A stretch of 64,000 bases of DNA, taken from contig NZ_CP036262.1 in assembly GCF_007741495.1 (NCBI RefSeq), forward strand, positions 3,534,001-3,598,000, given 5' to 3'. Positions 33,934 through 44,734 of this stretch are shown piece after piece (position 1 is the stretch's first letter; each line of letters starts with the position of its first letter). This stretch comes from Roseimaritima multifibrata (GTDB lineage: Bacteria > Planctomycetota > Planctomycetia > Pirellulales > Pirellulaceae). Under the pieces are notes generated by a model. It was not told the DNA's origin and did not search any database. It worked only from the letters and a program-made list of their open reading frames with translations. A program made the position numbers and the translations under genes.

Positions 33934-36900
33934 CTAGGCAACTTGAGGCACCCGGGCTGAGTGGTGGTCCCATTGCCTGGATGGCACGCAATTCGATTGC
34001 GGCGAACCTTTTGATGTTCCTTTTGCTGGGGGGCGGGATCTGGTCCGCCTTCGCCATTCAGAAAGAGGTCTTTCCACAGTTCCAACTGGACATTGTGGAG
34101 ATCACTGTTGGCTATCCAGGGGCCGCGCCCGAAGAAGTCGAACAGGGAATTCTTCGTCCGATCGAAGAGGCGGTGCGAGGTGTCGACGGAATTCGTGAAA
34201 TCTCCAGTGAAGCCCGCGAAGGACGGGGGGAGGTCCTGATCGAATTGGTCGCCGGTCAGCAACGCATGAAGGTTTTTCAAGACGTTGACCAAGCGGTTAG
34301 CCGCATTCGCACATTCCCCGATCAGATTGAACAGCCCGAAGTCCGTCTGCAATCGCGTCAACAAGAGGTGATGCAGGTTGCGCTCTATGGGCCAATCGAG
34401 ATCTGGGCCCTTCGGAAACTAGCGGAGCAACTTCGTGACCAACTGCAAGCGAATGAAAATATCACCCAGGTGGAACTTCGCCGCGTTCCTGCTTACGTCA
34501 CCCATATCGAAATTCCCCGTCAACGGCTGCGGGAATATGGGCTAACGCTCCCCGACGTCGCAGACGTTATTCGCAGCTCCAGCCAGGATGTCGCTGCCGG
34601 ATCGGTGCAGACAACGGCTGGTGAGATTCTGCTTCGTGTGAAGGCGAGGAAACAGTGGGCCGATGAATTTTCCAAAATCGAAATCGTGTCCGGTCGAGAA
34701 GGAGCCGTCGTCACGTTAGGCGATATCGCGACCGTCCGTGACGGTTTTGAAGAGGTCGGATTCCATTCACAGTTCAGTCAGACCCCTTCGGTCGAACTGA
34801 ATATCTATCGAGTCGGGTCACAGTCGCCCATCGAAGTGGCCGAAGCGGTCGAACAGACAATGAAGGATTTTGAGACCGTTTTGCCCCCCGGAGTGACTTG
34901 GCGGATCGACAGCAATAACGCCGAGGAGTTTCGTAGTCGGCTGGGATTGGTTGCCGAGAATGCATTGATGGCCGTCGGTATTGTGCTGGTCATTCTGTCG
35001 TTGTTCCTCGAAGTCCGCTTGGCGTTCTGGGTGATGATGGGAATGGCCGTCAGCTTTATCGGCGGTTTGTTGTTCCTGCCACTTGTCGGGGTCAGCGTCA
35101 ACATGATTTCCCTGTTTGGCTTTCTGGTCGTTCTGGGAATTGTGGTCGACGATGCGGTGGTGGTAGGTGAAAACGTCTACGAAGAACGGCAGAAACGTGG
35201 CAACAATGAAGAGGCTGCCGTCGTGGGGACGCAGGAAGTGTCCGGACCGGTCACCTTCAGCATCCTGACCAATATTGTGGCGTTCGTTCCCCTGTTGTTT
35301 ATCCCGGGCGAAACCGGGAAATTCTGGGGACCTTTGCCCATTGTGGTGATCGTCGTTCTGTCGCTCTCTTTGATTGAATCGCTGTTTATTCTTCCGTCGC
35401 ACCTCGGGCACGCTCGAACAGCACGCCGTAGCCACGGCATTGGGGCTTGGCTGCACAACGGGCAGCAACGCTTTAGCCGTGCTTTCAATCGTGTTGTCGC
35501 GTTCTTCTACAAGCCCATACTGAGTGTCTGCTTGCGACACCGATATATCACTTCAACCTGTGCGTTCGCTCTCTTTCTGATTGTTGGAGGGTACGCCACA
35601 AGCGCCCACATGGGCATGATTCTGATGCCCGAGGTTTCGGCGGACGAAATCGAGGCGGGAGTCCGTATGCCTGTGGGGACGACTCAGGATCAAGCGGCAG
35701 AGATTGCCGATGCCGTCACCGAGGCGAGTGTGCGAATGTTTGAAGAGCACAATCTTTATGAGGTGGCCGAAGGGATCAAGACAAACGTTCGCGGACAGAG
35801 CTTTATTGATGTCGAAATTGTCATGAAGCCACCCGACGAGCGCGATATGACGGCCAATGAAGTGATTGAATTATGGCGAGATTCGATCGGTGATTTGCCT
35901 GGTGTGACTCAAGTGACCTTCGAAGCCGAAAGCGGGCCGGGGGGCGCTCGCCCGGATATCAGTATCGACCTTAGCCACAGCGATATCAGCGTCTTAGAAA
36001 AGGCGACCGAAGCGATGGTGGCTCGCCTGGAAACCTACTCAAATCTTCGCGACCTAAGCGACAACTACAACAAGGGAAAGAAGCAGTACGATTTCACACT
36101 TCGCCCCGAGGGACGCGCTTTGGGGATTACCGATGAAGAATTAGGTGAGCAACTACGCGGCGCCTTTTTTGGTTCGTTGGCGCTGCGGTTGTTGCGTGGT
36201 ACGAATGAGATCGAAGTTCGAGTCAAATTGCCAGAAGACCAACGTGAAGATGTGCACCACCTTGAGGATTTGGTGATTCGCGCTCCCAACGGATCCGAGG
36301 TTCCGCTGTTGGATGTCGCTGAGAAAAAGGAAAGCCTAGCATTCAGTTCGATCAATCGTCGCGATGGACGAAGAGTCATCAATATTTCGATGGATGTCGA
36401 ACCGAAGCGGGCGGTGACCCAGGTTATCGATGCTCTGAACAATAAAGAATTAAAACAGTTGCGTGAAGACTATCCCGGCATCACCTGGACCTTCGAAGGG
36501 AGCGACGCCGAAATGCGTGAAGCGACCGCGGCGCTCTGGGGATATTTTGGGTTGGCATTGGCAGTGATCTATTCGCTGTTGGCCATCGCTTTTCGAGGCT
36601 ACATCCAACCATTGATCGTTCTGGTCGCAATCCCCTTCGGAATTGTTGGCGCGGTGATGGGGCATGTGATGTTGGGGTATGACCTGTCATTGGTCAGCTT
36701 GATGGGCGTGATCGCACTATCAGGCGTTGTGATCAACGACTCGCTGATCATGATCGACTATGCCAACCGTCATCGTGGGGAACATACCGCTTTCGACGCC
36801 ATTTCGATGGCGGGCCTGCGACGTTTCCGCCCGATCATGCTCACCACGCTGACAACCTTCGGTGGTCTGATGCCGCTGATCTTCGAGGATTCGTTGCAGG

Positions 36901-37058
36901 CTCAGTACATCATCCCGATGGCCATTTCGTTGGGGTTTGGGATCCTGTTTTCAACCGCGATCATCCTGGTGTTGGTTCCATGCCTGTATTTGATCTTGGA
37001 AGACATCACCGGTTTGTTTGCAAAACCCAAACCGGCCCTCGCGGAAGGCGTTCGCTGA
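33930..37058 (+). CDS. RND-family efflux pump, AcrB-like inner-membrane transporter
   Basis: 1042 residues with the usual 12 membrane helices and two large periplasmic loops. The proton-relay pair is in [17 protein letters not shown]; the mirror region is [31 protein letters not shown] is a typical porter-domain segment. The start is TTG 33930, overlapping the adaptor stop in TTGA and backed by AGAGGAGG eight bases upstream; the next Met is 17 codons inside the first helix region. The substrate cannot be told. It ends five bases from the convergent DUF1501 gene. Confidence 0.95.
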   Translation: MTRQLEAPGLSGGPIAWMARNSIAANLLMFLLLGGGIWSAFAIQKEVFPQFQLDIVEITVGYPGAAPEEVEQGILRPIEEAVRGVDGIREISSEAREGRGEVLIELVAGQQRMKVFQDVDQAVSRIRTFPDQIEQPEVRLQSRQQEVMQVALYGPIEIWALRKLAEQLRDQLQANENITQVELRRVPAYVTHIEIPRQRLREYGLTLPDVADVIRSSSQDVAAGSVQTTAGEILLRVKARKQWADEFSKIEIVSGREGAVVTLGDIATVRDGFEEVGFHSQFSQTPSVELNIYRVGSQSPIEVAEAVEQTMKDFETVLPPGVTWRIDSNNAEEFRSRLGLVAENALMAVGIVLVILSLFLEVRLAFWVMMGMAVSFIGGLLFLPLVGVSVNMISLFGFLVVLGIVVDDAVVVGENVYEERQKRGNNEEAAVVGTQEVSGPVTFSILTNIVAFVPLLFIPGETGKFWGPLPIVVIVVLSLSLIESLFILPSHLGHARTARRSHGIGAWLHNGQQRFSRAFNRVVAFFYKPILSVCLRHRYITSTCAFALFLIVGGYATSAHMGMILMPEVSADEIEAGVRMPVGTTQDQAAEIADAVTEASVRMFEEHNLYEVAEGIKTNVRGQSFIDVEIVMKPPDERDMTANEVIELWRDSIGDLPGVTQVTFEAESGPGGARPDISIDLSHSDISVLEKATEAMVARLETYSNLRDLSDNYNKGKKQYDFTLRPEGRALGITDEELGEQLRGAFFGSLALRLLRGTNEIEVRVKLPEDQREDVHHLEDLVIRAPNGSEVPLLDVAEKKESLAFSSINRRDGRRVINISMDVEPKRAVTQVIDALNNKELKQLREDYPGITWTFEGSDAEMREATAALWGYFGLALAVIYSLLAIAFRGYIQPLIVLVAIPFGIVGAVMGHVMLGYDLSLVSLMGVIALSGVVINDSLIMIDYANRHRGEHTAFDAISMAGLRRFRPIMLTTLTTFGGLMPLIFEDSLQAQYIIPMAISLGFGILFSTAIILVLVPCLYLILEDITGLFAKPKPALAEGVR

Positions 37059-37063
37059 AGTGA

Positions 37064-38500
37064 TTAGAGGAAAAGGTCGTGAACCACTCGCCCGCCGACA
37101 TCGGTCAGTGTTTCTTCACGGCCTTGATGGAACCAAGCGAGGGTTTCGTGGTCCAGCCCCATGCCGTGCAGGATGGTCGCGTGCAGGTCGTGCAAGTGAA
37201 CTTTGTTCACGGTCGCTTCAAAACCAAGTTCGTCGGTTTCGCCGTACGTTTGCCCCCCGCGGACGCCTCCGCCAGCCAGCCACATGCTGAAACCGTAGGG
37301 GTTATGATTTCGCCCGGGCGCGTCTTTTCCTTCGCTGAATGGCATGCGGCCGAACTCTCCGCCCCATACGACCAGCGTCTCGTCCAGTAGGCCTCGTTGT
37401 TCCAGGTCGGTCAACAGCGCGGCAATCGGTTTATCGACTTCTGCTGCATGTCGGCCGTGATTCTTTTCAATGCTTTCGTGCGCGTCCCAGGTCTCTTCCA
37501 GGTGACCGCCACCTGAATAGAGCTGAATAAAGCGGACGCCTCGTTCGACCAAGCGGCGAGCGATCAGGCAGTTCTTGCCGTATTCATCGGTAGGTTGGTT
37601 GCCGACGCCGTACATCTGGAGCGTCTGCTCGCTTTCACCGGACAGGTCAACTGCTTCAGGGGTCGCTGACTGCATTCGGTAGGCGAGCTCAAAACTGTCG
37701 ATGCGGTCTGCCAATTCTTGGCCGCCGGGTCTTTCCGATAGATGTCGCTGATTCAGTTCTGCAAGGAGGTCAAGCTGTTCTCGTTGTACCGAGCGAGTGA
37801 TATGAGCGGGGCCCTGCAGGTCTAGGATCGGGTCGCCCGTAGGCCGAAAGAGCGTGCCGGAATAGGTAGCTGGCATAAAGCCGCTAGACCAATTGGGCTG
37901 TCCGCTGATAGGACCGCCCCGCTTGTCCAGCATCACCACATAGCCCGGCAGATTTTCGTTCTCGGAACCCAATCCATACACGCACCAACTTCCTAGCGAA
38001 GGCCGCCCGATTTGGGTTTTCCCGGTGTTCATTGCGACCAAAGCGGACCCGTGGGCATGGCTATCGGTGTGGCAGGAATTAACCACGCACAATTTGTCAG
38101 CATGCTTTCGGACTTCGGGGAAATAGTCGGACACCAGCAACCCTGATTCGCCGCCCGGACGAAAAGGCCTCCAGGCAGGCGTCAGGAAGCCCATTTTGCG
38201 GCCTCCAGAATTGATAAATTTCTTGTCGGCCGGCAATTGCTTGCCGGCATGTTTGGCAAGCTCCGGTTTGTAATCGAAGGTGTCAACCTGGGAGGGGGCG
38301 CCATTCATCATCAGAAAAATGCAAGACTTCGCGCCTCCAGTAGGGATCGACGCGCCGCCGATCCCCCTGGCTGTAGGTTGGGCGAACGCGTTCTGTTTAC
38401 CCAACAATCCCGCGAGGGCGACACCGGCAAAACCAGCACCCATTTCCCAAACAAACTCGCGACGCGAACGGCCGCAAGGAAATCCGGATGACTTCAACAT
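37064..38500 (-). CDS. DUF1501 exported protein
   Basis: 478 residues from ATG 38500. The N-terminus has a Tat-type signal (SRREFVWEMGAGFAGVALAG). DUF1501 segments include SCIFLMMNGAPSQVDTFDYK, VNSCHTDSHAHGSA, and GGEFGRMPFSEG ahead of the terminal HDLHATILHGMGLDHE. The fold is alkaline-phosphatase/sulfatase-like, but function is unknown. DUF1501 genes are nearly always paired with DUF1549/DUF1553 genes in planctomycetes; here the pair is separated by eight bases. The longer in-frame opening to 38866 lies inside the partner gene and is rejected. Confidence 0.93.
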   Translation of the reverse strand: MLKSSGFPCGRSRREFVWEMGAGFAGVALAGLLGKQNAFAQPTARGIGGASIPTGGAKSCIFLMMNGAPSQVDTFDYKPELAKHAGKQLPADKKFINSGGRKMGFLTPAWRPFRPGGESGLLVSDYFPEVRKHADKLCVVNSCHTDSHAHGSALVAMNTGKTQIGRPSLGSWCVYGLGSENENLPGYVVMLDKRGGPISGQPNWSSGFMPATYSGTLFRPTGDPILDLQGPAHITRSVQREQLDLLAELNQRHLSERPGGQELADRIDSFELAYRMQSATPEAVDLSGESEQTLQMYGVGNQPTDEYGKNCLIARRLVERGVRFIQLYSGGGHLEETWDAHESIEKNHGRHAAEVDKPIAALLTDLEQRGLLDETLVVWGGEFGRMPFSEGKDAPGRNHNPYGFSMWLAGGGVRGGQTYGETDELGFEATVNKVHLHDLHATILHGMGLDHETLAWFHQGREETLTDVGGRVVHDLFL

Positions 38501-38508
38501 GACAGATC

Positions 38509-40797
38509 TCAATCGACGTAGACGAATTCGTTGGAGTTTAATAACACGTGCGCAAGGGATGCGAGGGCTAACCCTGCCGGGGAGGAAGCGATCGACGAAT
38601 CTTCCTTCGCTTCCGACAGTGAATCGAAGTGGTGCCGTTGGACGGATAGGTGCTTGGTTGCGATTTCTATTTCGTCGGTGGTCGGGGCTCTTCCGTAGAC
38701 GGATACCCAAAGCTGCTGCACTTGATTCTGAACGTTCTCTGCTTGAGAGGACGATAAACCTTCGAGGATTGTGGTTGCTAGGCGGTCGCTGCGCGCGTGG
38801 ACAAACGGATTGTTCATCAACACCAACGCCTGGGTTGGGACGGTCGTGATGTCCCGCTGGGCACAAGACTGGGTTGCGTCTGGAAAGTTGAAAGTGGTCA
38901 TCATCGGCGGCAAAAGACTACGCTGAGAAAACAGGTAAAGCGTCCGTCTGGCCTGTTCTTCCTTAGAGGAGGGCTGCCAAGCATCGGTTTTGCGAGAAAG
39001 CCCTTCTAACGCTTCTGCGCGAATCGATGGGCGGAATCCGGGGCCACCGACCCGCAGGTCCAGTTCACCGGTGACGGCCAGCATTGAATCGCGCAGTGCT
39101 TCGGCATCTAAACGACGCCGTTCGCTTCGCCACCAAAGTCGATTGCCAGAATCCTTCACGCTGTATTCTTCCTGCTGAGGATGCGTTGACGCTTGACGCC
39201 AAGTTTGGGACGTCAAGATCAGCTTATGCATCCGTTTTGTCGTCCAGCCGCCGCTAACAAATTCATCGGCTAGCCAGTCCAGCAATTCGGGGTGCGTGGC
39301 AGGGTCGGCCAGGAAGCCAAAGTTATTGGGCGTGCGGACGATCCCTTGTCCGAAATGATGTTGCCATAATCGATTAACGAAAACTCTGGCCGTCAATGGG
39401 TTTTCAGGATTACCGATCCATTGGGCAAGCTGCAGACGCCGATGCGTTGTTTTCGCGGTTTCAGGTGGCGGCTGAAACGGACGGTCCAGGGCGGGAATCA
39501 TCGAAAGCGAAGCCGGGATCACCTCATACATGGGAACTTCGCGTTCTCCATTCATCAAGACGTGAAGGGGCGAAGGCGTCTGGCCGAGGTCGGTCCATCC
39601 CAGAACCTCCGTGACGCCTAGTTCCTCAGGACTTGGGCCACCCAAAAATTTGCGTTCACGTGCGGCGATCGGGCCTCCCCAGAATGCCGCCCCCATGCGG
39701 TAGTAGTCCTCTTGGGTAACCGGGTCGAATTTGTGGTCATGGCATCGCGCGCATTTGACCGTGATCGCAAGGAACGATGAGGACGTGGTATGGACCAAAT
39801 CTTCCAGGCGGTCGTATTGGTAATCGAGCGGGTCGTTCGGTTCATCGTTCCAAGTTCCCAGACGCAAAAATCCAGTTGCAATGACCGAATCCTCGGTGCG
39901 ATCGGGGATTTCGTCGCCTGCCAACTGCTCGAGAATAAAGCGGTCATACGGCATGTCGGTATTGAACGCGTTGACAACCCAGTCGCGGTACTTCCACGCA
40001 AAAGGTTTTTCCTGATCGCGCTCGTACCCACTGGTGTCCGCGTAACGCACCAAGTCTAACCAGTAGCGGCCCCAACGCTCTCCGTACTGCGGCGATTCCA
40101 GCAATTCGTCAATGAGCTTCTCCCAGGCCTGCGGCGTTTCATCCTGTTCAAAGGCAGCGATTTGTGATTGCGTTGGGGGCAGGCCTACTAGATCAAAGTA
40201 GAGACGGCGGATGAGGACACGTTTGCTGGCGGTCGGAGCGGAGGTCATTCCTTCCCGCTTCAGTTGTGCTCCAATAAAGGCATCAATGGGATTCTGAGGT
40301 TCGATGGATTGAGGTTTTCCGTTTAGCTTGGGAATAGTCGGCCGGCGAACCGGTTGCAAGGACCACAAGTCTCGACCGCCTCGTACGTCATTCGTCCGTT
40401 CGAAGAGATCCAGGGTTCGACCTTGCGGCCAGAACGCTCCGCCCTTCACCCAGCGTTCTAGAACGTTCGTTTCCTCTTCGCTCAACGGTTTCGGTTGCCC
40501 CTTTTCCTCCGGAGGCATCTCGCCTTCATGGACACGACTAAGCAGCAAACTATCGCCGGGGGCTTCTTTGTCCAACGCCGCTCCTGAATCGCCTCCTTGC
40601 AAGATGCCTGCGGATGTCGTTAGCAACAGGCCGCCGGAAGGATGTTTCCCCTGATGACATTCGACACAACGCTTGATTAGTAACGGTGCCACCTCACGTT
40701 CAAAGACTTCCGAATCGTCGGCTTTACTGTTAGCCGGACCGGTGCCCATCCATAGCAGGTTGGTCACTAACAATAGGAATGCATGGCGATAAGTCAC
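38509..40797 (-). CDS. planctomycete cytochrome c / DUF1549 / DUF1553 protein
   Basis: 762 residues with a signal peptide. A haem c motif CVECH is at residues 44-48 (PSCyt1-type domain, with GEMPPEEKGQP as its distal segment). DUF1549 follows (about 165-370, with RRLYFDLVGLPPT and a second CxxCH in KCARCHDHKFDP near 350), then DUF1553 (about 430-740, with ARVFVNRLWQHHFGQGIV). The family is expanded in planctomycetes and thought to be periplasmic oxidoreductases of unknown substrate. It leads the operon with the DUF1501 gene. Confidence 0.95.
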   Translation of the reverse strand: MTYRHAFLLLVTNLLWMGTGPANSKADDSEVFEREVAPLLIKRCVECHQGKHPSGGLLLTTSAGILQGGDSGAALDKEAPGDSLLLSRVHEGEMPPEEKGQPKPLSEEETNVLERWVKGGAFWPQGRTLDLFERTNDVRGGRDLWSLQPVRRPTIPKLNGKPQSIEPQNPIDAFIGAQLKREGMTSAPTASKRVLIRRLYFDLVGLPPTQSQIAAFEQDETPQAWEKLIDELLESPQYGERWGRYWLDLVRYADTSGYERDQEKPFAWKYRDWVVNAFNTDMPYDRFILEQLAGDEIPDRTEDSVIATGFLRLGTWNDEPNDPLDYQYDRLEDLVHTTSSSFLAITVKCARCHDHKFDPVTQEDYYRMGAAFWGGPIAARERKFLGGPSPEELGVTEVLGWTDLGQTPSPLHVLMNGEREVPMYEVIPASLSMIPALDRPFQPPPETAKTTHRRLQLAQWIGNPENPLTARVFVNRLWQHHFGQGIVRTPNNFGFLADPATHPELLDWLADEFVSGGWTTKRMHKLILTSQTWRQASTHPQQEEYSVKDSGNRLWWRSERRRLDAEALRDSMLAVTGELDLRVGGPGFRPSIRAEALEGLSRKTDAWQPSSKEEQARRTLYLFSQRSLLPPMMTTFNFPDATQSCAQRDITTVPTQALVLMNNPFVHARSDRLATTILEGLSSSQAENVQNQVQQLWVSVYGRAPTTDEIEIATKHLSVQRHHFDSLSEAKEDSSIASSPAGLALASLAHVLLNSNEFVYVD

Positions 40798-41203
40798 TGC
40801 GGGGTACCTTCGTAGTACTTTGGGTCAGGAATCCCAAGGTTAGGCGGGAGCAGACAGGCTAACGGTAACGAACCGCCACGTCAAAAATTTTCTTGGTGTC
40901 GATTGCTTCGAATGAGTGACTCACGTAGTCGTTTGCGTTGTCATCGCATGGCTGGCATATGAATGCAGCGAATGAAAGAACCACCCTTCGTGGCCCGGCG
41001 TGTCGTCTTGGTGGAAAGCGGCGAAAGAATGTCGCCTTCCACGCCGCGAAAGCAGCTTTAACGGAGCGGAAGGCGACAATCTTTAAGTTGATCGCCCGTA
41101 ACACGATAGGCTTTCTGTTAAACTATGACGCTTTGAAGTGCTGGGAAACGAATGCTTGGCATGCTGCGTTGATGAAACTCTTTATGAAAGAAGTGAGCCG
41201 TTG
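40798..41203. other. 406-bp intergenic region
   Basis: No supported gene between the divergent DUF1549 and hydrolase units. It holds the family B palindrome at 41031-41079. Confidence 0.5.
41031..41079. repeat. dispersed palindromic repeat, family B (copy 2)
   Basis: TGTCGCCTTCCACGCCGC at the left and GCGGAAGGCGACA at the right form an imperfect hairpin. The arms correspond to those at 12579-12646 with several substitutions and almost no loop. Confidence 0.6.
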
Positions 41204-42481
41204 ATGACGATCCATCGAATATTCCTTCTGATTTTCGGTTGCTTTCTAGGCGTTAGCTCCTCGCTTGCCGCAGACGATGGACCGACGAATCCAACACCGG
41301 GGGTCTGGCCGATTGAGCGATTGAAATCCGAGGTTCCCAAATTTCGAATTGAGAATCCCGATGCGAAAATACAGTCGCTAATTTATGAAGGCGAGAATGT
41401 TAACGGTGAGCGAACGGAGGTTTTTTCATTCTTCGCTTCACCCAAAACTCTTGGGCAAGAGACCGGTGACGCAAAGTATCCTGGAATCGTATTGATTCAC
41501 GGCGGAGGTGGTACCGCGTTCGCCGATTGGGTTGGGATGTGGGCGGAACGTGGTTACGCTGCCATCGCGATGGATCTTGGTGGCCGTCGGCCTCCGCTAC
41601 CGAAATATGATTCAGCGGGCCGAGTGAAGCCTTATGTTGGCCACAAACGAGAGAGTCGCGTTCGGCTTGCCAGGGGCGGCGTTGTCGACGGGAATTCGCA
41701 AAAATTCGACAGCATTGGTGGAGTAGGAGAAGATGACTGGCCGTATCATGCCGTCGCCAACGTGATGCGTGCACATACGTTGCTCCGAAGTTTCCCCGAA
41801 GTGGATGCGGACCGGACAGCGGTCACCGGAATCAGCTGGGGCGGGTATACAACCTGTTTGGTTGCGTCGATGGACGATCGTTTCAAAGCGGCCGTTCCTG
41901 TGTATGGTTGCGGCTTTTTGCACGAAGGGGAATCGGTTCAGAAACCGGCGATCGATAAATTGGGGGATCGCAAAGCAGCGTGGGTCGCGGCATATGACCC
42001 GGGAAGTCATTTGAGCAAATGCACCGTTCCAACGTTGTGGGTGAATGGGACCCACGACGTTCATTACGTTCTGGATAGTTACGCGAAATCGTACGCAAAA
42101 GTGCAGGGGCCGCGTACTATCCGAATTGAACCTCGAATGCGGCACGGGCATACGCCCGGTTGGGATCCTCCTGAAATTCAAATTTTCATCGATTCATTGC
42201 TCGATGGTACGACTCCGCTTGCGACCGTCGGTGAGATGACGGTGAGCGACAGCGGGACCGTCACGGTGCCTTACGAATCCGAAACCAAAATCGTGAAAGC
42301 AGAGCTTCATTACACAACGGAATCAGGACTTCGTTCCAAACGGAACTGGAAAACGGTCACTTGCGAAATCACGGAAGACGCGGTTTCGGCCGACGGTCTC
42401 CCCGCGGAAGCCAACACATGGCTGGTGACGCTGATCGATGACCGAGGGGCGTTGGTTTCTACCGAAGTTGGGTTTCGGTAG
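41204..42481 (+). CDS. exported alpha/beta hydrolase, acetyl-xylan-esterase/dienelactone-hydrolase-like
   Basis: 425 residues from ATG 41204, followed by a signal peptide (FLLIFGCFLGVSSSLAA). The oxyanion segment is HGGGGTA near 99; the nucleophile elbow is GISWGG with Ser211; the acid is probably in NGTHDVHY; the base His lies in MRHGHTPG. About 90 C-terminal residues form a beta-rich extra domain after the hydrolase fold. It probably cleaves ester or acetyl groups of polysaccharides outside the cytoplasm; substrate not known. Confidence 0.85.
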   Translation: MTIHRIFLLIFGCFLGVSSSLAADDGPTNPTPGVWPIERLKSEVPKFRIENPDAKIQSLIYEGENVNGERTEVFSFFASPKTLGQETGDAKYPGIVLIHGGGGTAFADWVGMWAERGYAAIAMDLGGRRPPLPKYDSAGRVKPYVGHKRESRVRLARGGVVDGNSQKFDSIGGVGEDDWPYHAVANVMRAHTLLRSFPEVDADRTAVTGISWGGYTTCLVASMDDRFKAAVPVYGCGFLHEGESVQKPAIDKLGDRKAAWVAAYDPGSHLSKCTVPTLWVNGTHDVHYVLDSYAKSYAKVQGPRTIRIEPRMRHGHTPGWDPPEIQIFIDSLLDGTTPLATVGEMTVSDSGTVTVPYESETKIVKAELHYTTESGLRSKRNWKTVTCEITEDAVSADGLPAEANTWLVTLIDDRGALVSTEVGFR

Positions 42482-42493
42482 GATTGGTTTGAC

Positions 42494-42524
42494 GCAGCAG
42501 AACGTGATGGATCGTTTCTGCTGC
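42494..42524 (+). terminator. possible terminator hairpin after hydrolase gene
   Basis: GCAGCAGAA and TTCTGCTGC form a perfect 9-bp stem around a 13-base loop, starting 13 bp after the stop codon. There is no clear T-run, so factor-independent termination is not assured. Confidence 0.4.
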
Positions 42525-42725
42525 ATTGGAGGACGGGACGCAGCTAGAATGATGGCTTGGCAAAAGCTGCAGTAAGCAACGCTGCCTCGCTTCTTTGGAT
42601 CATCTGACCTAAATCGTCTATCGGCCGCTGGTGGCTGATTCAGATGATTCTGGGTTGATTTGCGAACGCTGTGCTGAATCTAAAGTCCGTTCGCGGTGCG
42701 TTGCTCTAGTGACCGTTTCGGTTTG

Positions 42726-43379
42726 TTAATAACCGTAATGAGCCGCTGAGTGCAGGAGAGTGAATTCGTCTGGAGAAAGTCCTTCGATGCGACGTGGATC
42801 AAATCCGTGGTCGCGTACTAAGTGGACCCAGCAGGTCATGCCTCGAACGGCCGCTCCGGGAGATTCGGCTTTCTGCAGCCAGTCTCGCAGTTCTTCTGCG
42901 GTGAGGCTTAACAGCCATTCGCTTGGCGGTTTGCCGTCCCGTCCTTGAATGATTGGGTCCGGCGTGCGCTCGCTTGCTTTTTCTGGATCGTACTGCGACG
43001 GTTCCATGTCGATTAAAAGATGAGACGGGAGCTTGGGGATTTTGTTTTCGATAACATGCGTCGGGATTTTTTCGGGGCTGACGTAGCCGTCGCTCGGTTC
43101 AAAAGCTTCACCACTTTCGCGATGTTTAGGAAGGGAGATGCCGACCGTCTGCCATTCCTCGTCAAGGAATCGTTCCAGCCGGTACCACTTCCATTCCCCT
43201 TCTTCTTCGGGCGTCCAATGTTCAAAGACATGCCCCTCGATTGCAAACTGCTGCCATGGACGAGGGGCCTCTTTCATCAATTCCAGATTTTGTTCGTCGC
43301 TCCAGCTGGTCTTTGCTGCGGCCAAGCTCAAGCCAAGCATCTGAATGAAACTTCGCCGGTTCCGAATGGTGGTGTTCAT
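42726..43379 (-). CDS. small exported protein of unknown function
   Basis: 217 residues. The N-terminus NRRSFIQMLGLSLAAAKTS is a Tat- or Sec-like signal. The body is acidic and Trp-rich (HWTPEEEGEWKWYRLERFL), ends in SAAHYGY, and has no motif I recognise. Codon pattern resembles neighbouring genes, and the gene has a plausible stop and start, so it is accepted as real. It is a single-gene unit facing the hydrolase. Confidence 0.6.
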   Translation of the reverse strand: MNTTIRNRRSFIQMLGLSLAAAKTSWSDEQNLELMKEAPRPWQQFAIEGHVFEHWTPEEEGEWKWYRLERFLDEEWQTVGISLPKHRESGEAFEPSDGYVSPEKIPTHVIENKIPKLPSHLLIDMEPSQYDPEKASERTPDPIIQGRDGKPPSEWLLSLTAEELRDWLQKAESPGAAVRGMTCWVHLVRDHGFDPRRIEGLSPDEFTLLHSAAHYGY

Positions 43380-43823
43380 GCAACAACCCTTTTGTACAGT
43401 TCACTGAGGTAAGCAATGAACACTAGAACGGAGCAAACGGCCAAGATGCCGCATTTAGCGATGCGAGCTCCGGCAGTAGGGACGCGTGGCCGTGGAATCC
43501 CGATAATCGCCACAGGTCACACGGGGCGGCGGCGCAAAAGAGCACAAAAGTGCGGAAACGATTAGGACTCTCAAGCGTGCGCGAGCGACGAAGCCCGCTT
43601 TTGCCTCGCATGGCGGGGAGATTCTGAGTGTGCCGCCGGTTGTTGGCCAGTGGGACCGCTCGCGACGATTCGGGGGAAAGGTGAGGACGGAGGCCTGCAA
43701 GTCGTATCTTTTTGGGCAACGTGGCAAATTGGGCTATAGGAGGTTTGCCTCGGGTAGTTGACAATGGGGGAAATATCTTGATCTGCAAACCCAACGAGCT
43801 CTCCTGTGCTGCCTCTTTCTTCG
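43380..43823. other. 444-bp intergenic region
   Basis: No supported gene. Overlapping open frames here are short and mutually exclusive, and the composition resembles a dispersed repeat, though no second copy is present in this window. Confidence 0.4.
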
Positions 43824-44681
43824 ATGGGCCAACAAATCGCCCAAACCCTTGCCAATCGCCACGGCTTTTCTGTCGATGCGGTTACCCACATGCTGGTGGC
43901 GGTCTATAACGGGAATTGCAGCATGGCCCAGTTCTCTCATCCAGAGTTTGGAGGATCGGGCCAGTGGATGGCAGGCGGGATGGTGATGATCGGAGACATG
44001 TTCAACCAGAACCTCAAGTATCGCGTCTCCGGGTTGTGTGAGGATTGTGCTCGATCGATCGGAGAAAATCAGACCGGAATGCAGTGCGGAGTCTTTCAGT
44101 CGCAAAGCCAAAGTGGCGGGTCAAATCATCAAGACCAATCGACTGGCGGGAACCGGGCAACGAACAATTTGTTTGCACCCGATCCACGATCGAACTGGTG
44201 GCCGCAAGAACTGGGATCGCCCTCCGCAAGTGGATCGCAAAATCAAATGCGATACGCCTACTTTGCAAATGCAAGAAGACTTGCTGTCGCCACCGGCGAC
44301 GATGTTTGGGTATACGACACTCTGCAGCACAATATCGGCGGTTTCAGCCAGCAACAGTCTGGGGACGGTTCGATCGTCTTCACCAGTCAGTTCGGAACGG
44401 TTCCTCTCGCTTCGCTGCCGATTGTCAGCCGAAATGGATTCCCTGTTCCGCCTCCCCCACCGCGTCAGCAGGATCCGATCCCAGCTTCCCAGCCTGAAGC
44501 TCCGCTACCACCGGTTCCTACAGCACCGCAAGTCAACCATTCGCAGATCTCTAACGAGCCGGGTCTGTCTCAGTCCGACGTCTTTGAGACCATCGACCGT
44601 TTGGGAGGCCTGTTGGACAAGGGCTATATCACTCAAGAAGAATTCGATCGCAAGAAGTCGGACTTGTTAGATCGCATCTGA
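43824..44681 (+). CDS. SHOCT-domain protein
   Basis: 285 residues from ATG 43824 (GTG 43806 opens the frame). The last 30 residues are a SHOCT module (LGGLLDKGYITQEEFDRKKS), a short helical hairpin used as an oligomerisation or binding tail. The N-terminal 75 residues (IAQTLANRHGFSVDAVTHML) look like a compact helical domain. A Gln/Ser-rich stretch and a Pro-rich linker (VPPPPPRQQ) join them. No signal peptide is evident, so it is probably cytoplasmic. Function unknown. Confidence 0.75.
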   Translation: MGQQIAQTLANRHGFSVDAVTHMLVAVYNGNCSMAQFSHPEFGGSGQWMAGGMVMIGDMFNQNLKYRVSGLCEDCARSIGENQTGMQCGVFQSQSQSGGSNHQDQSTGGNRATNNLFAPDPRSNWWPQELGSPSASGSQNQMRYAYFANARRLAVATGDDVWVYDTLQHNIGGFSQQQSGDGSIVFTSQFGTVPLASLPIVSRNGFPVPPPPPRQQDPIPASQPEAPLPPVPTAPQVNHSQISNEPGLSQSDVFETIDRLGGLLDKGYITQEEFDRKKSDLLDRI

Positions 44682-44734
44682 TCTTCGGAACATAAACGCG
44701 ATGTTTGGTAGCGAACGCTTGCCATAAAAATCGT

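Noticed and set aside
38500-38866. N-terminal extension of the DUF1501 protein
   Set aside because: It would lie inside the DUF1549/DUF1553 gene and precede the signal peptide by 122 unrelated residues.
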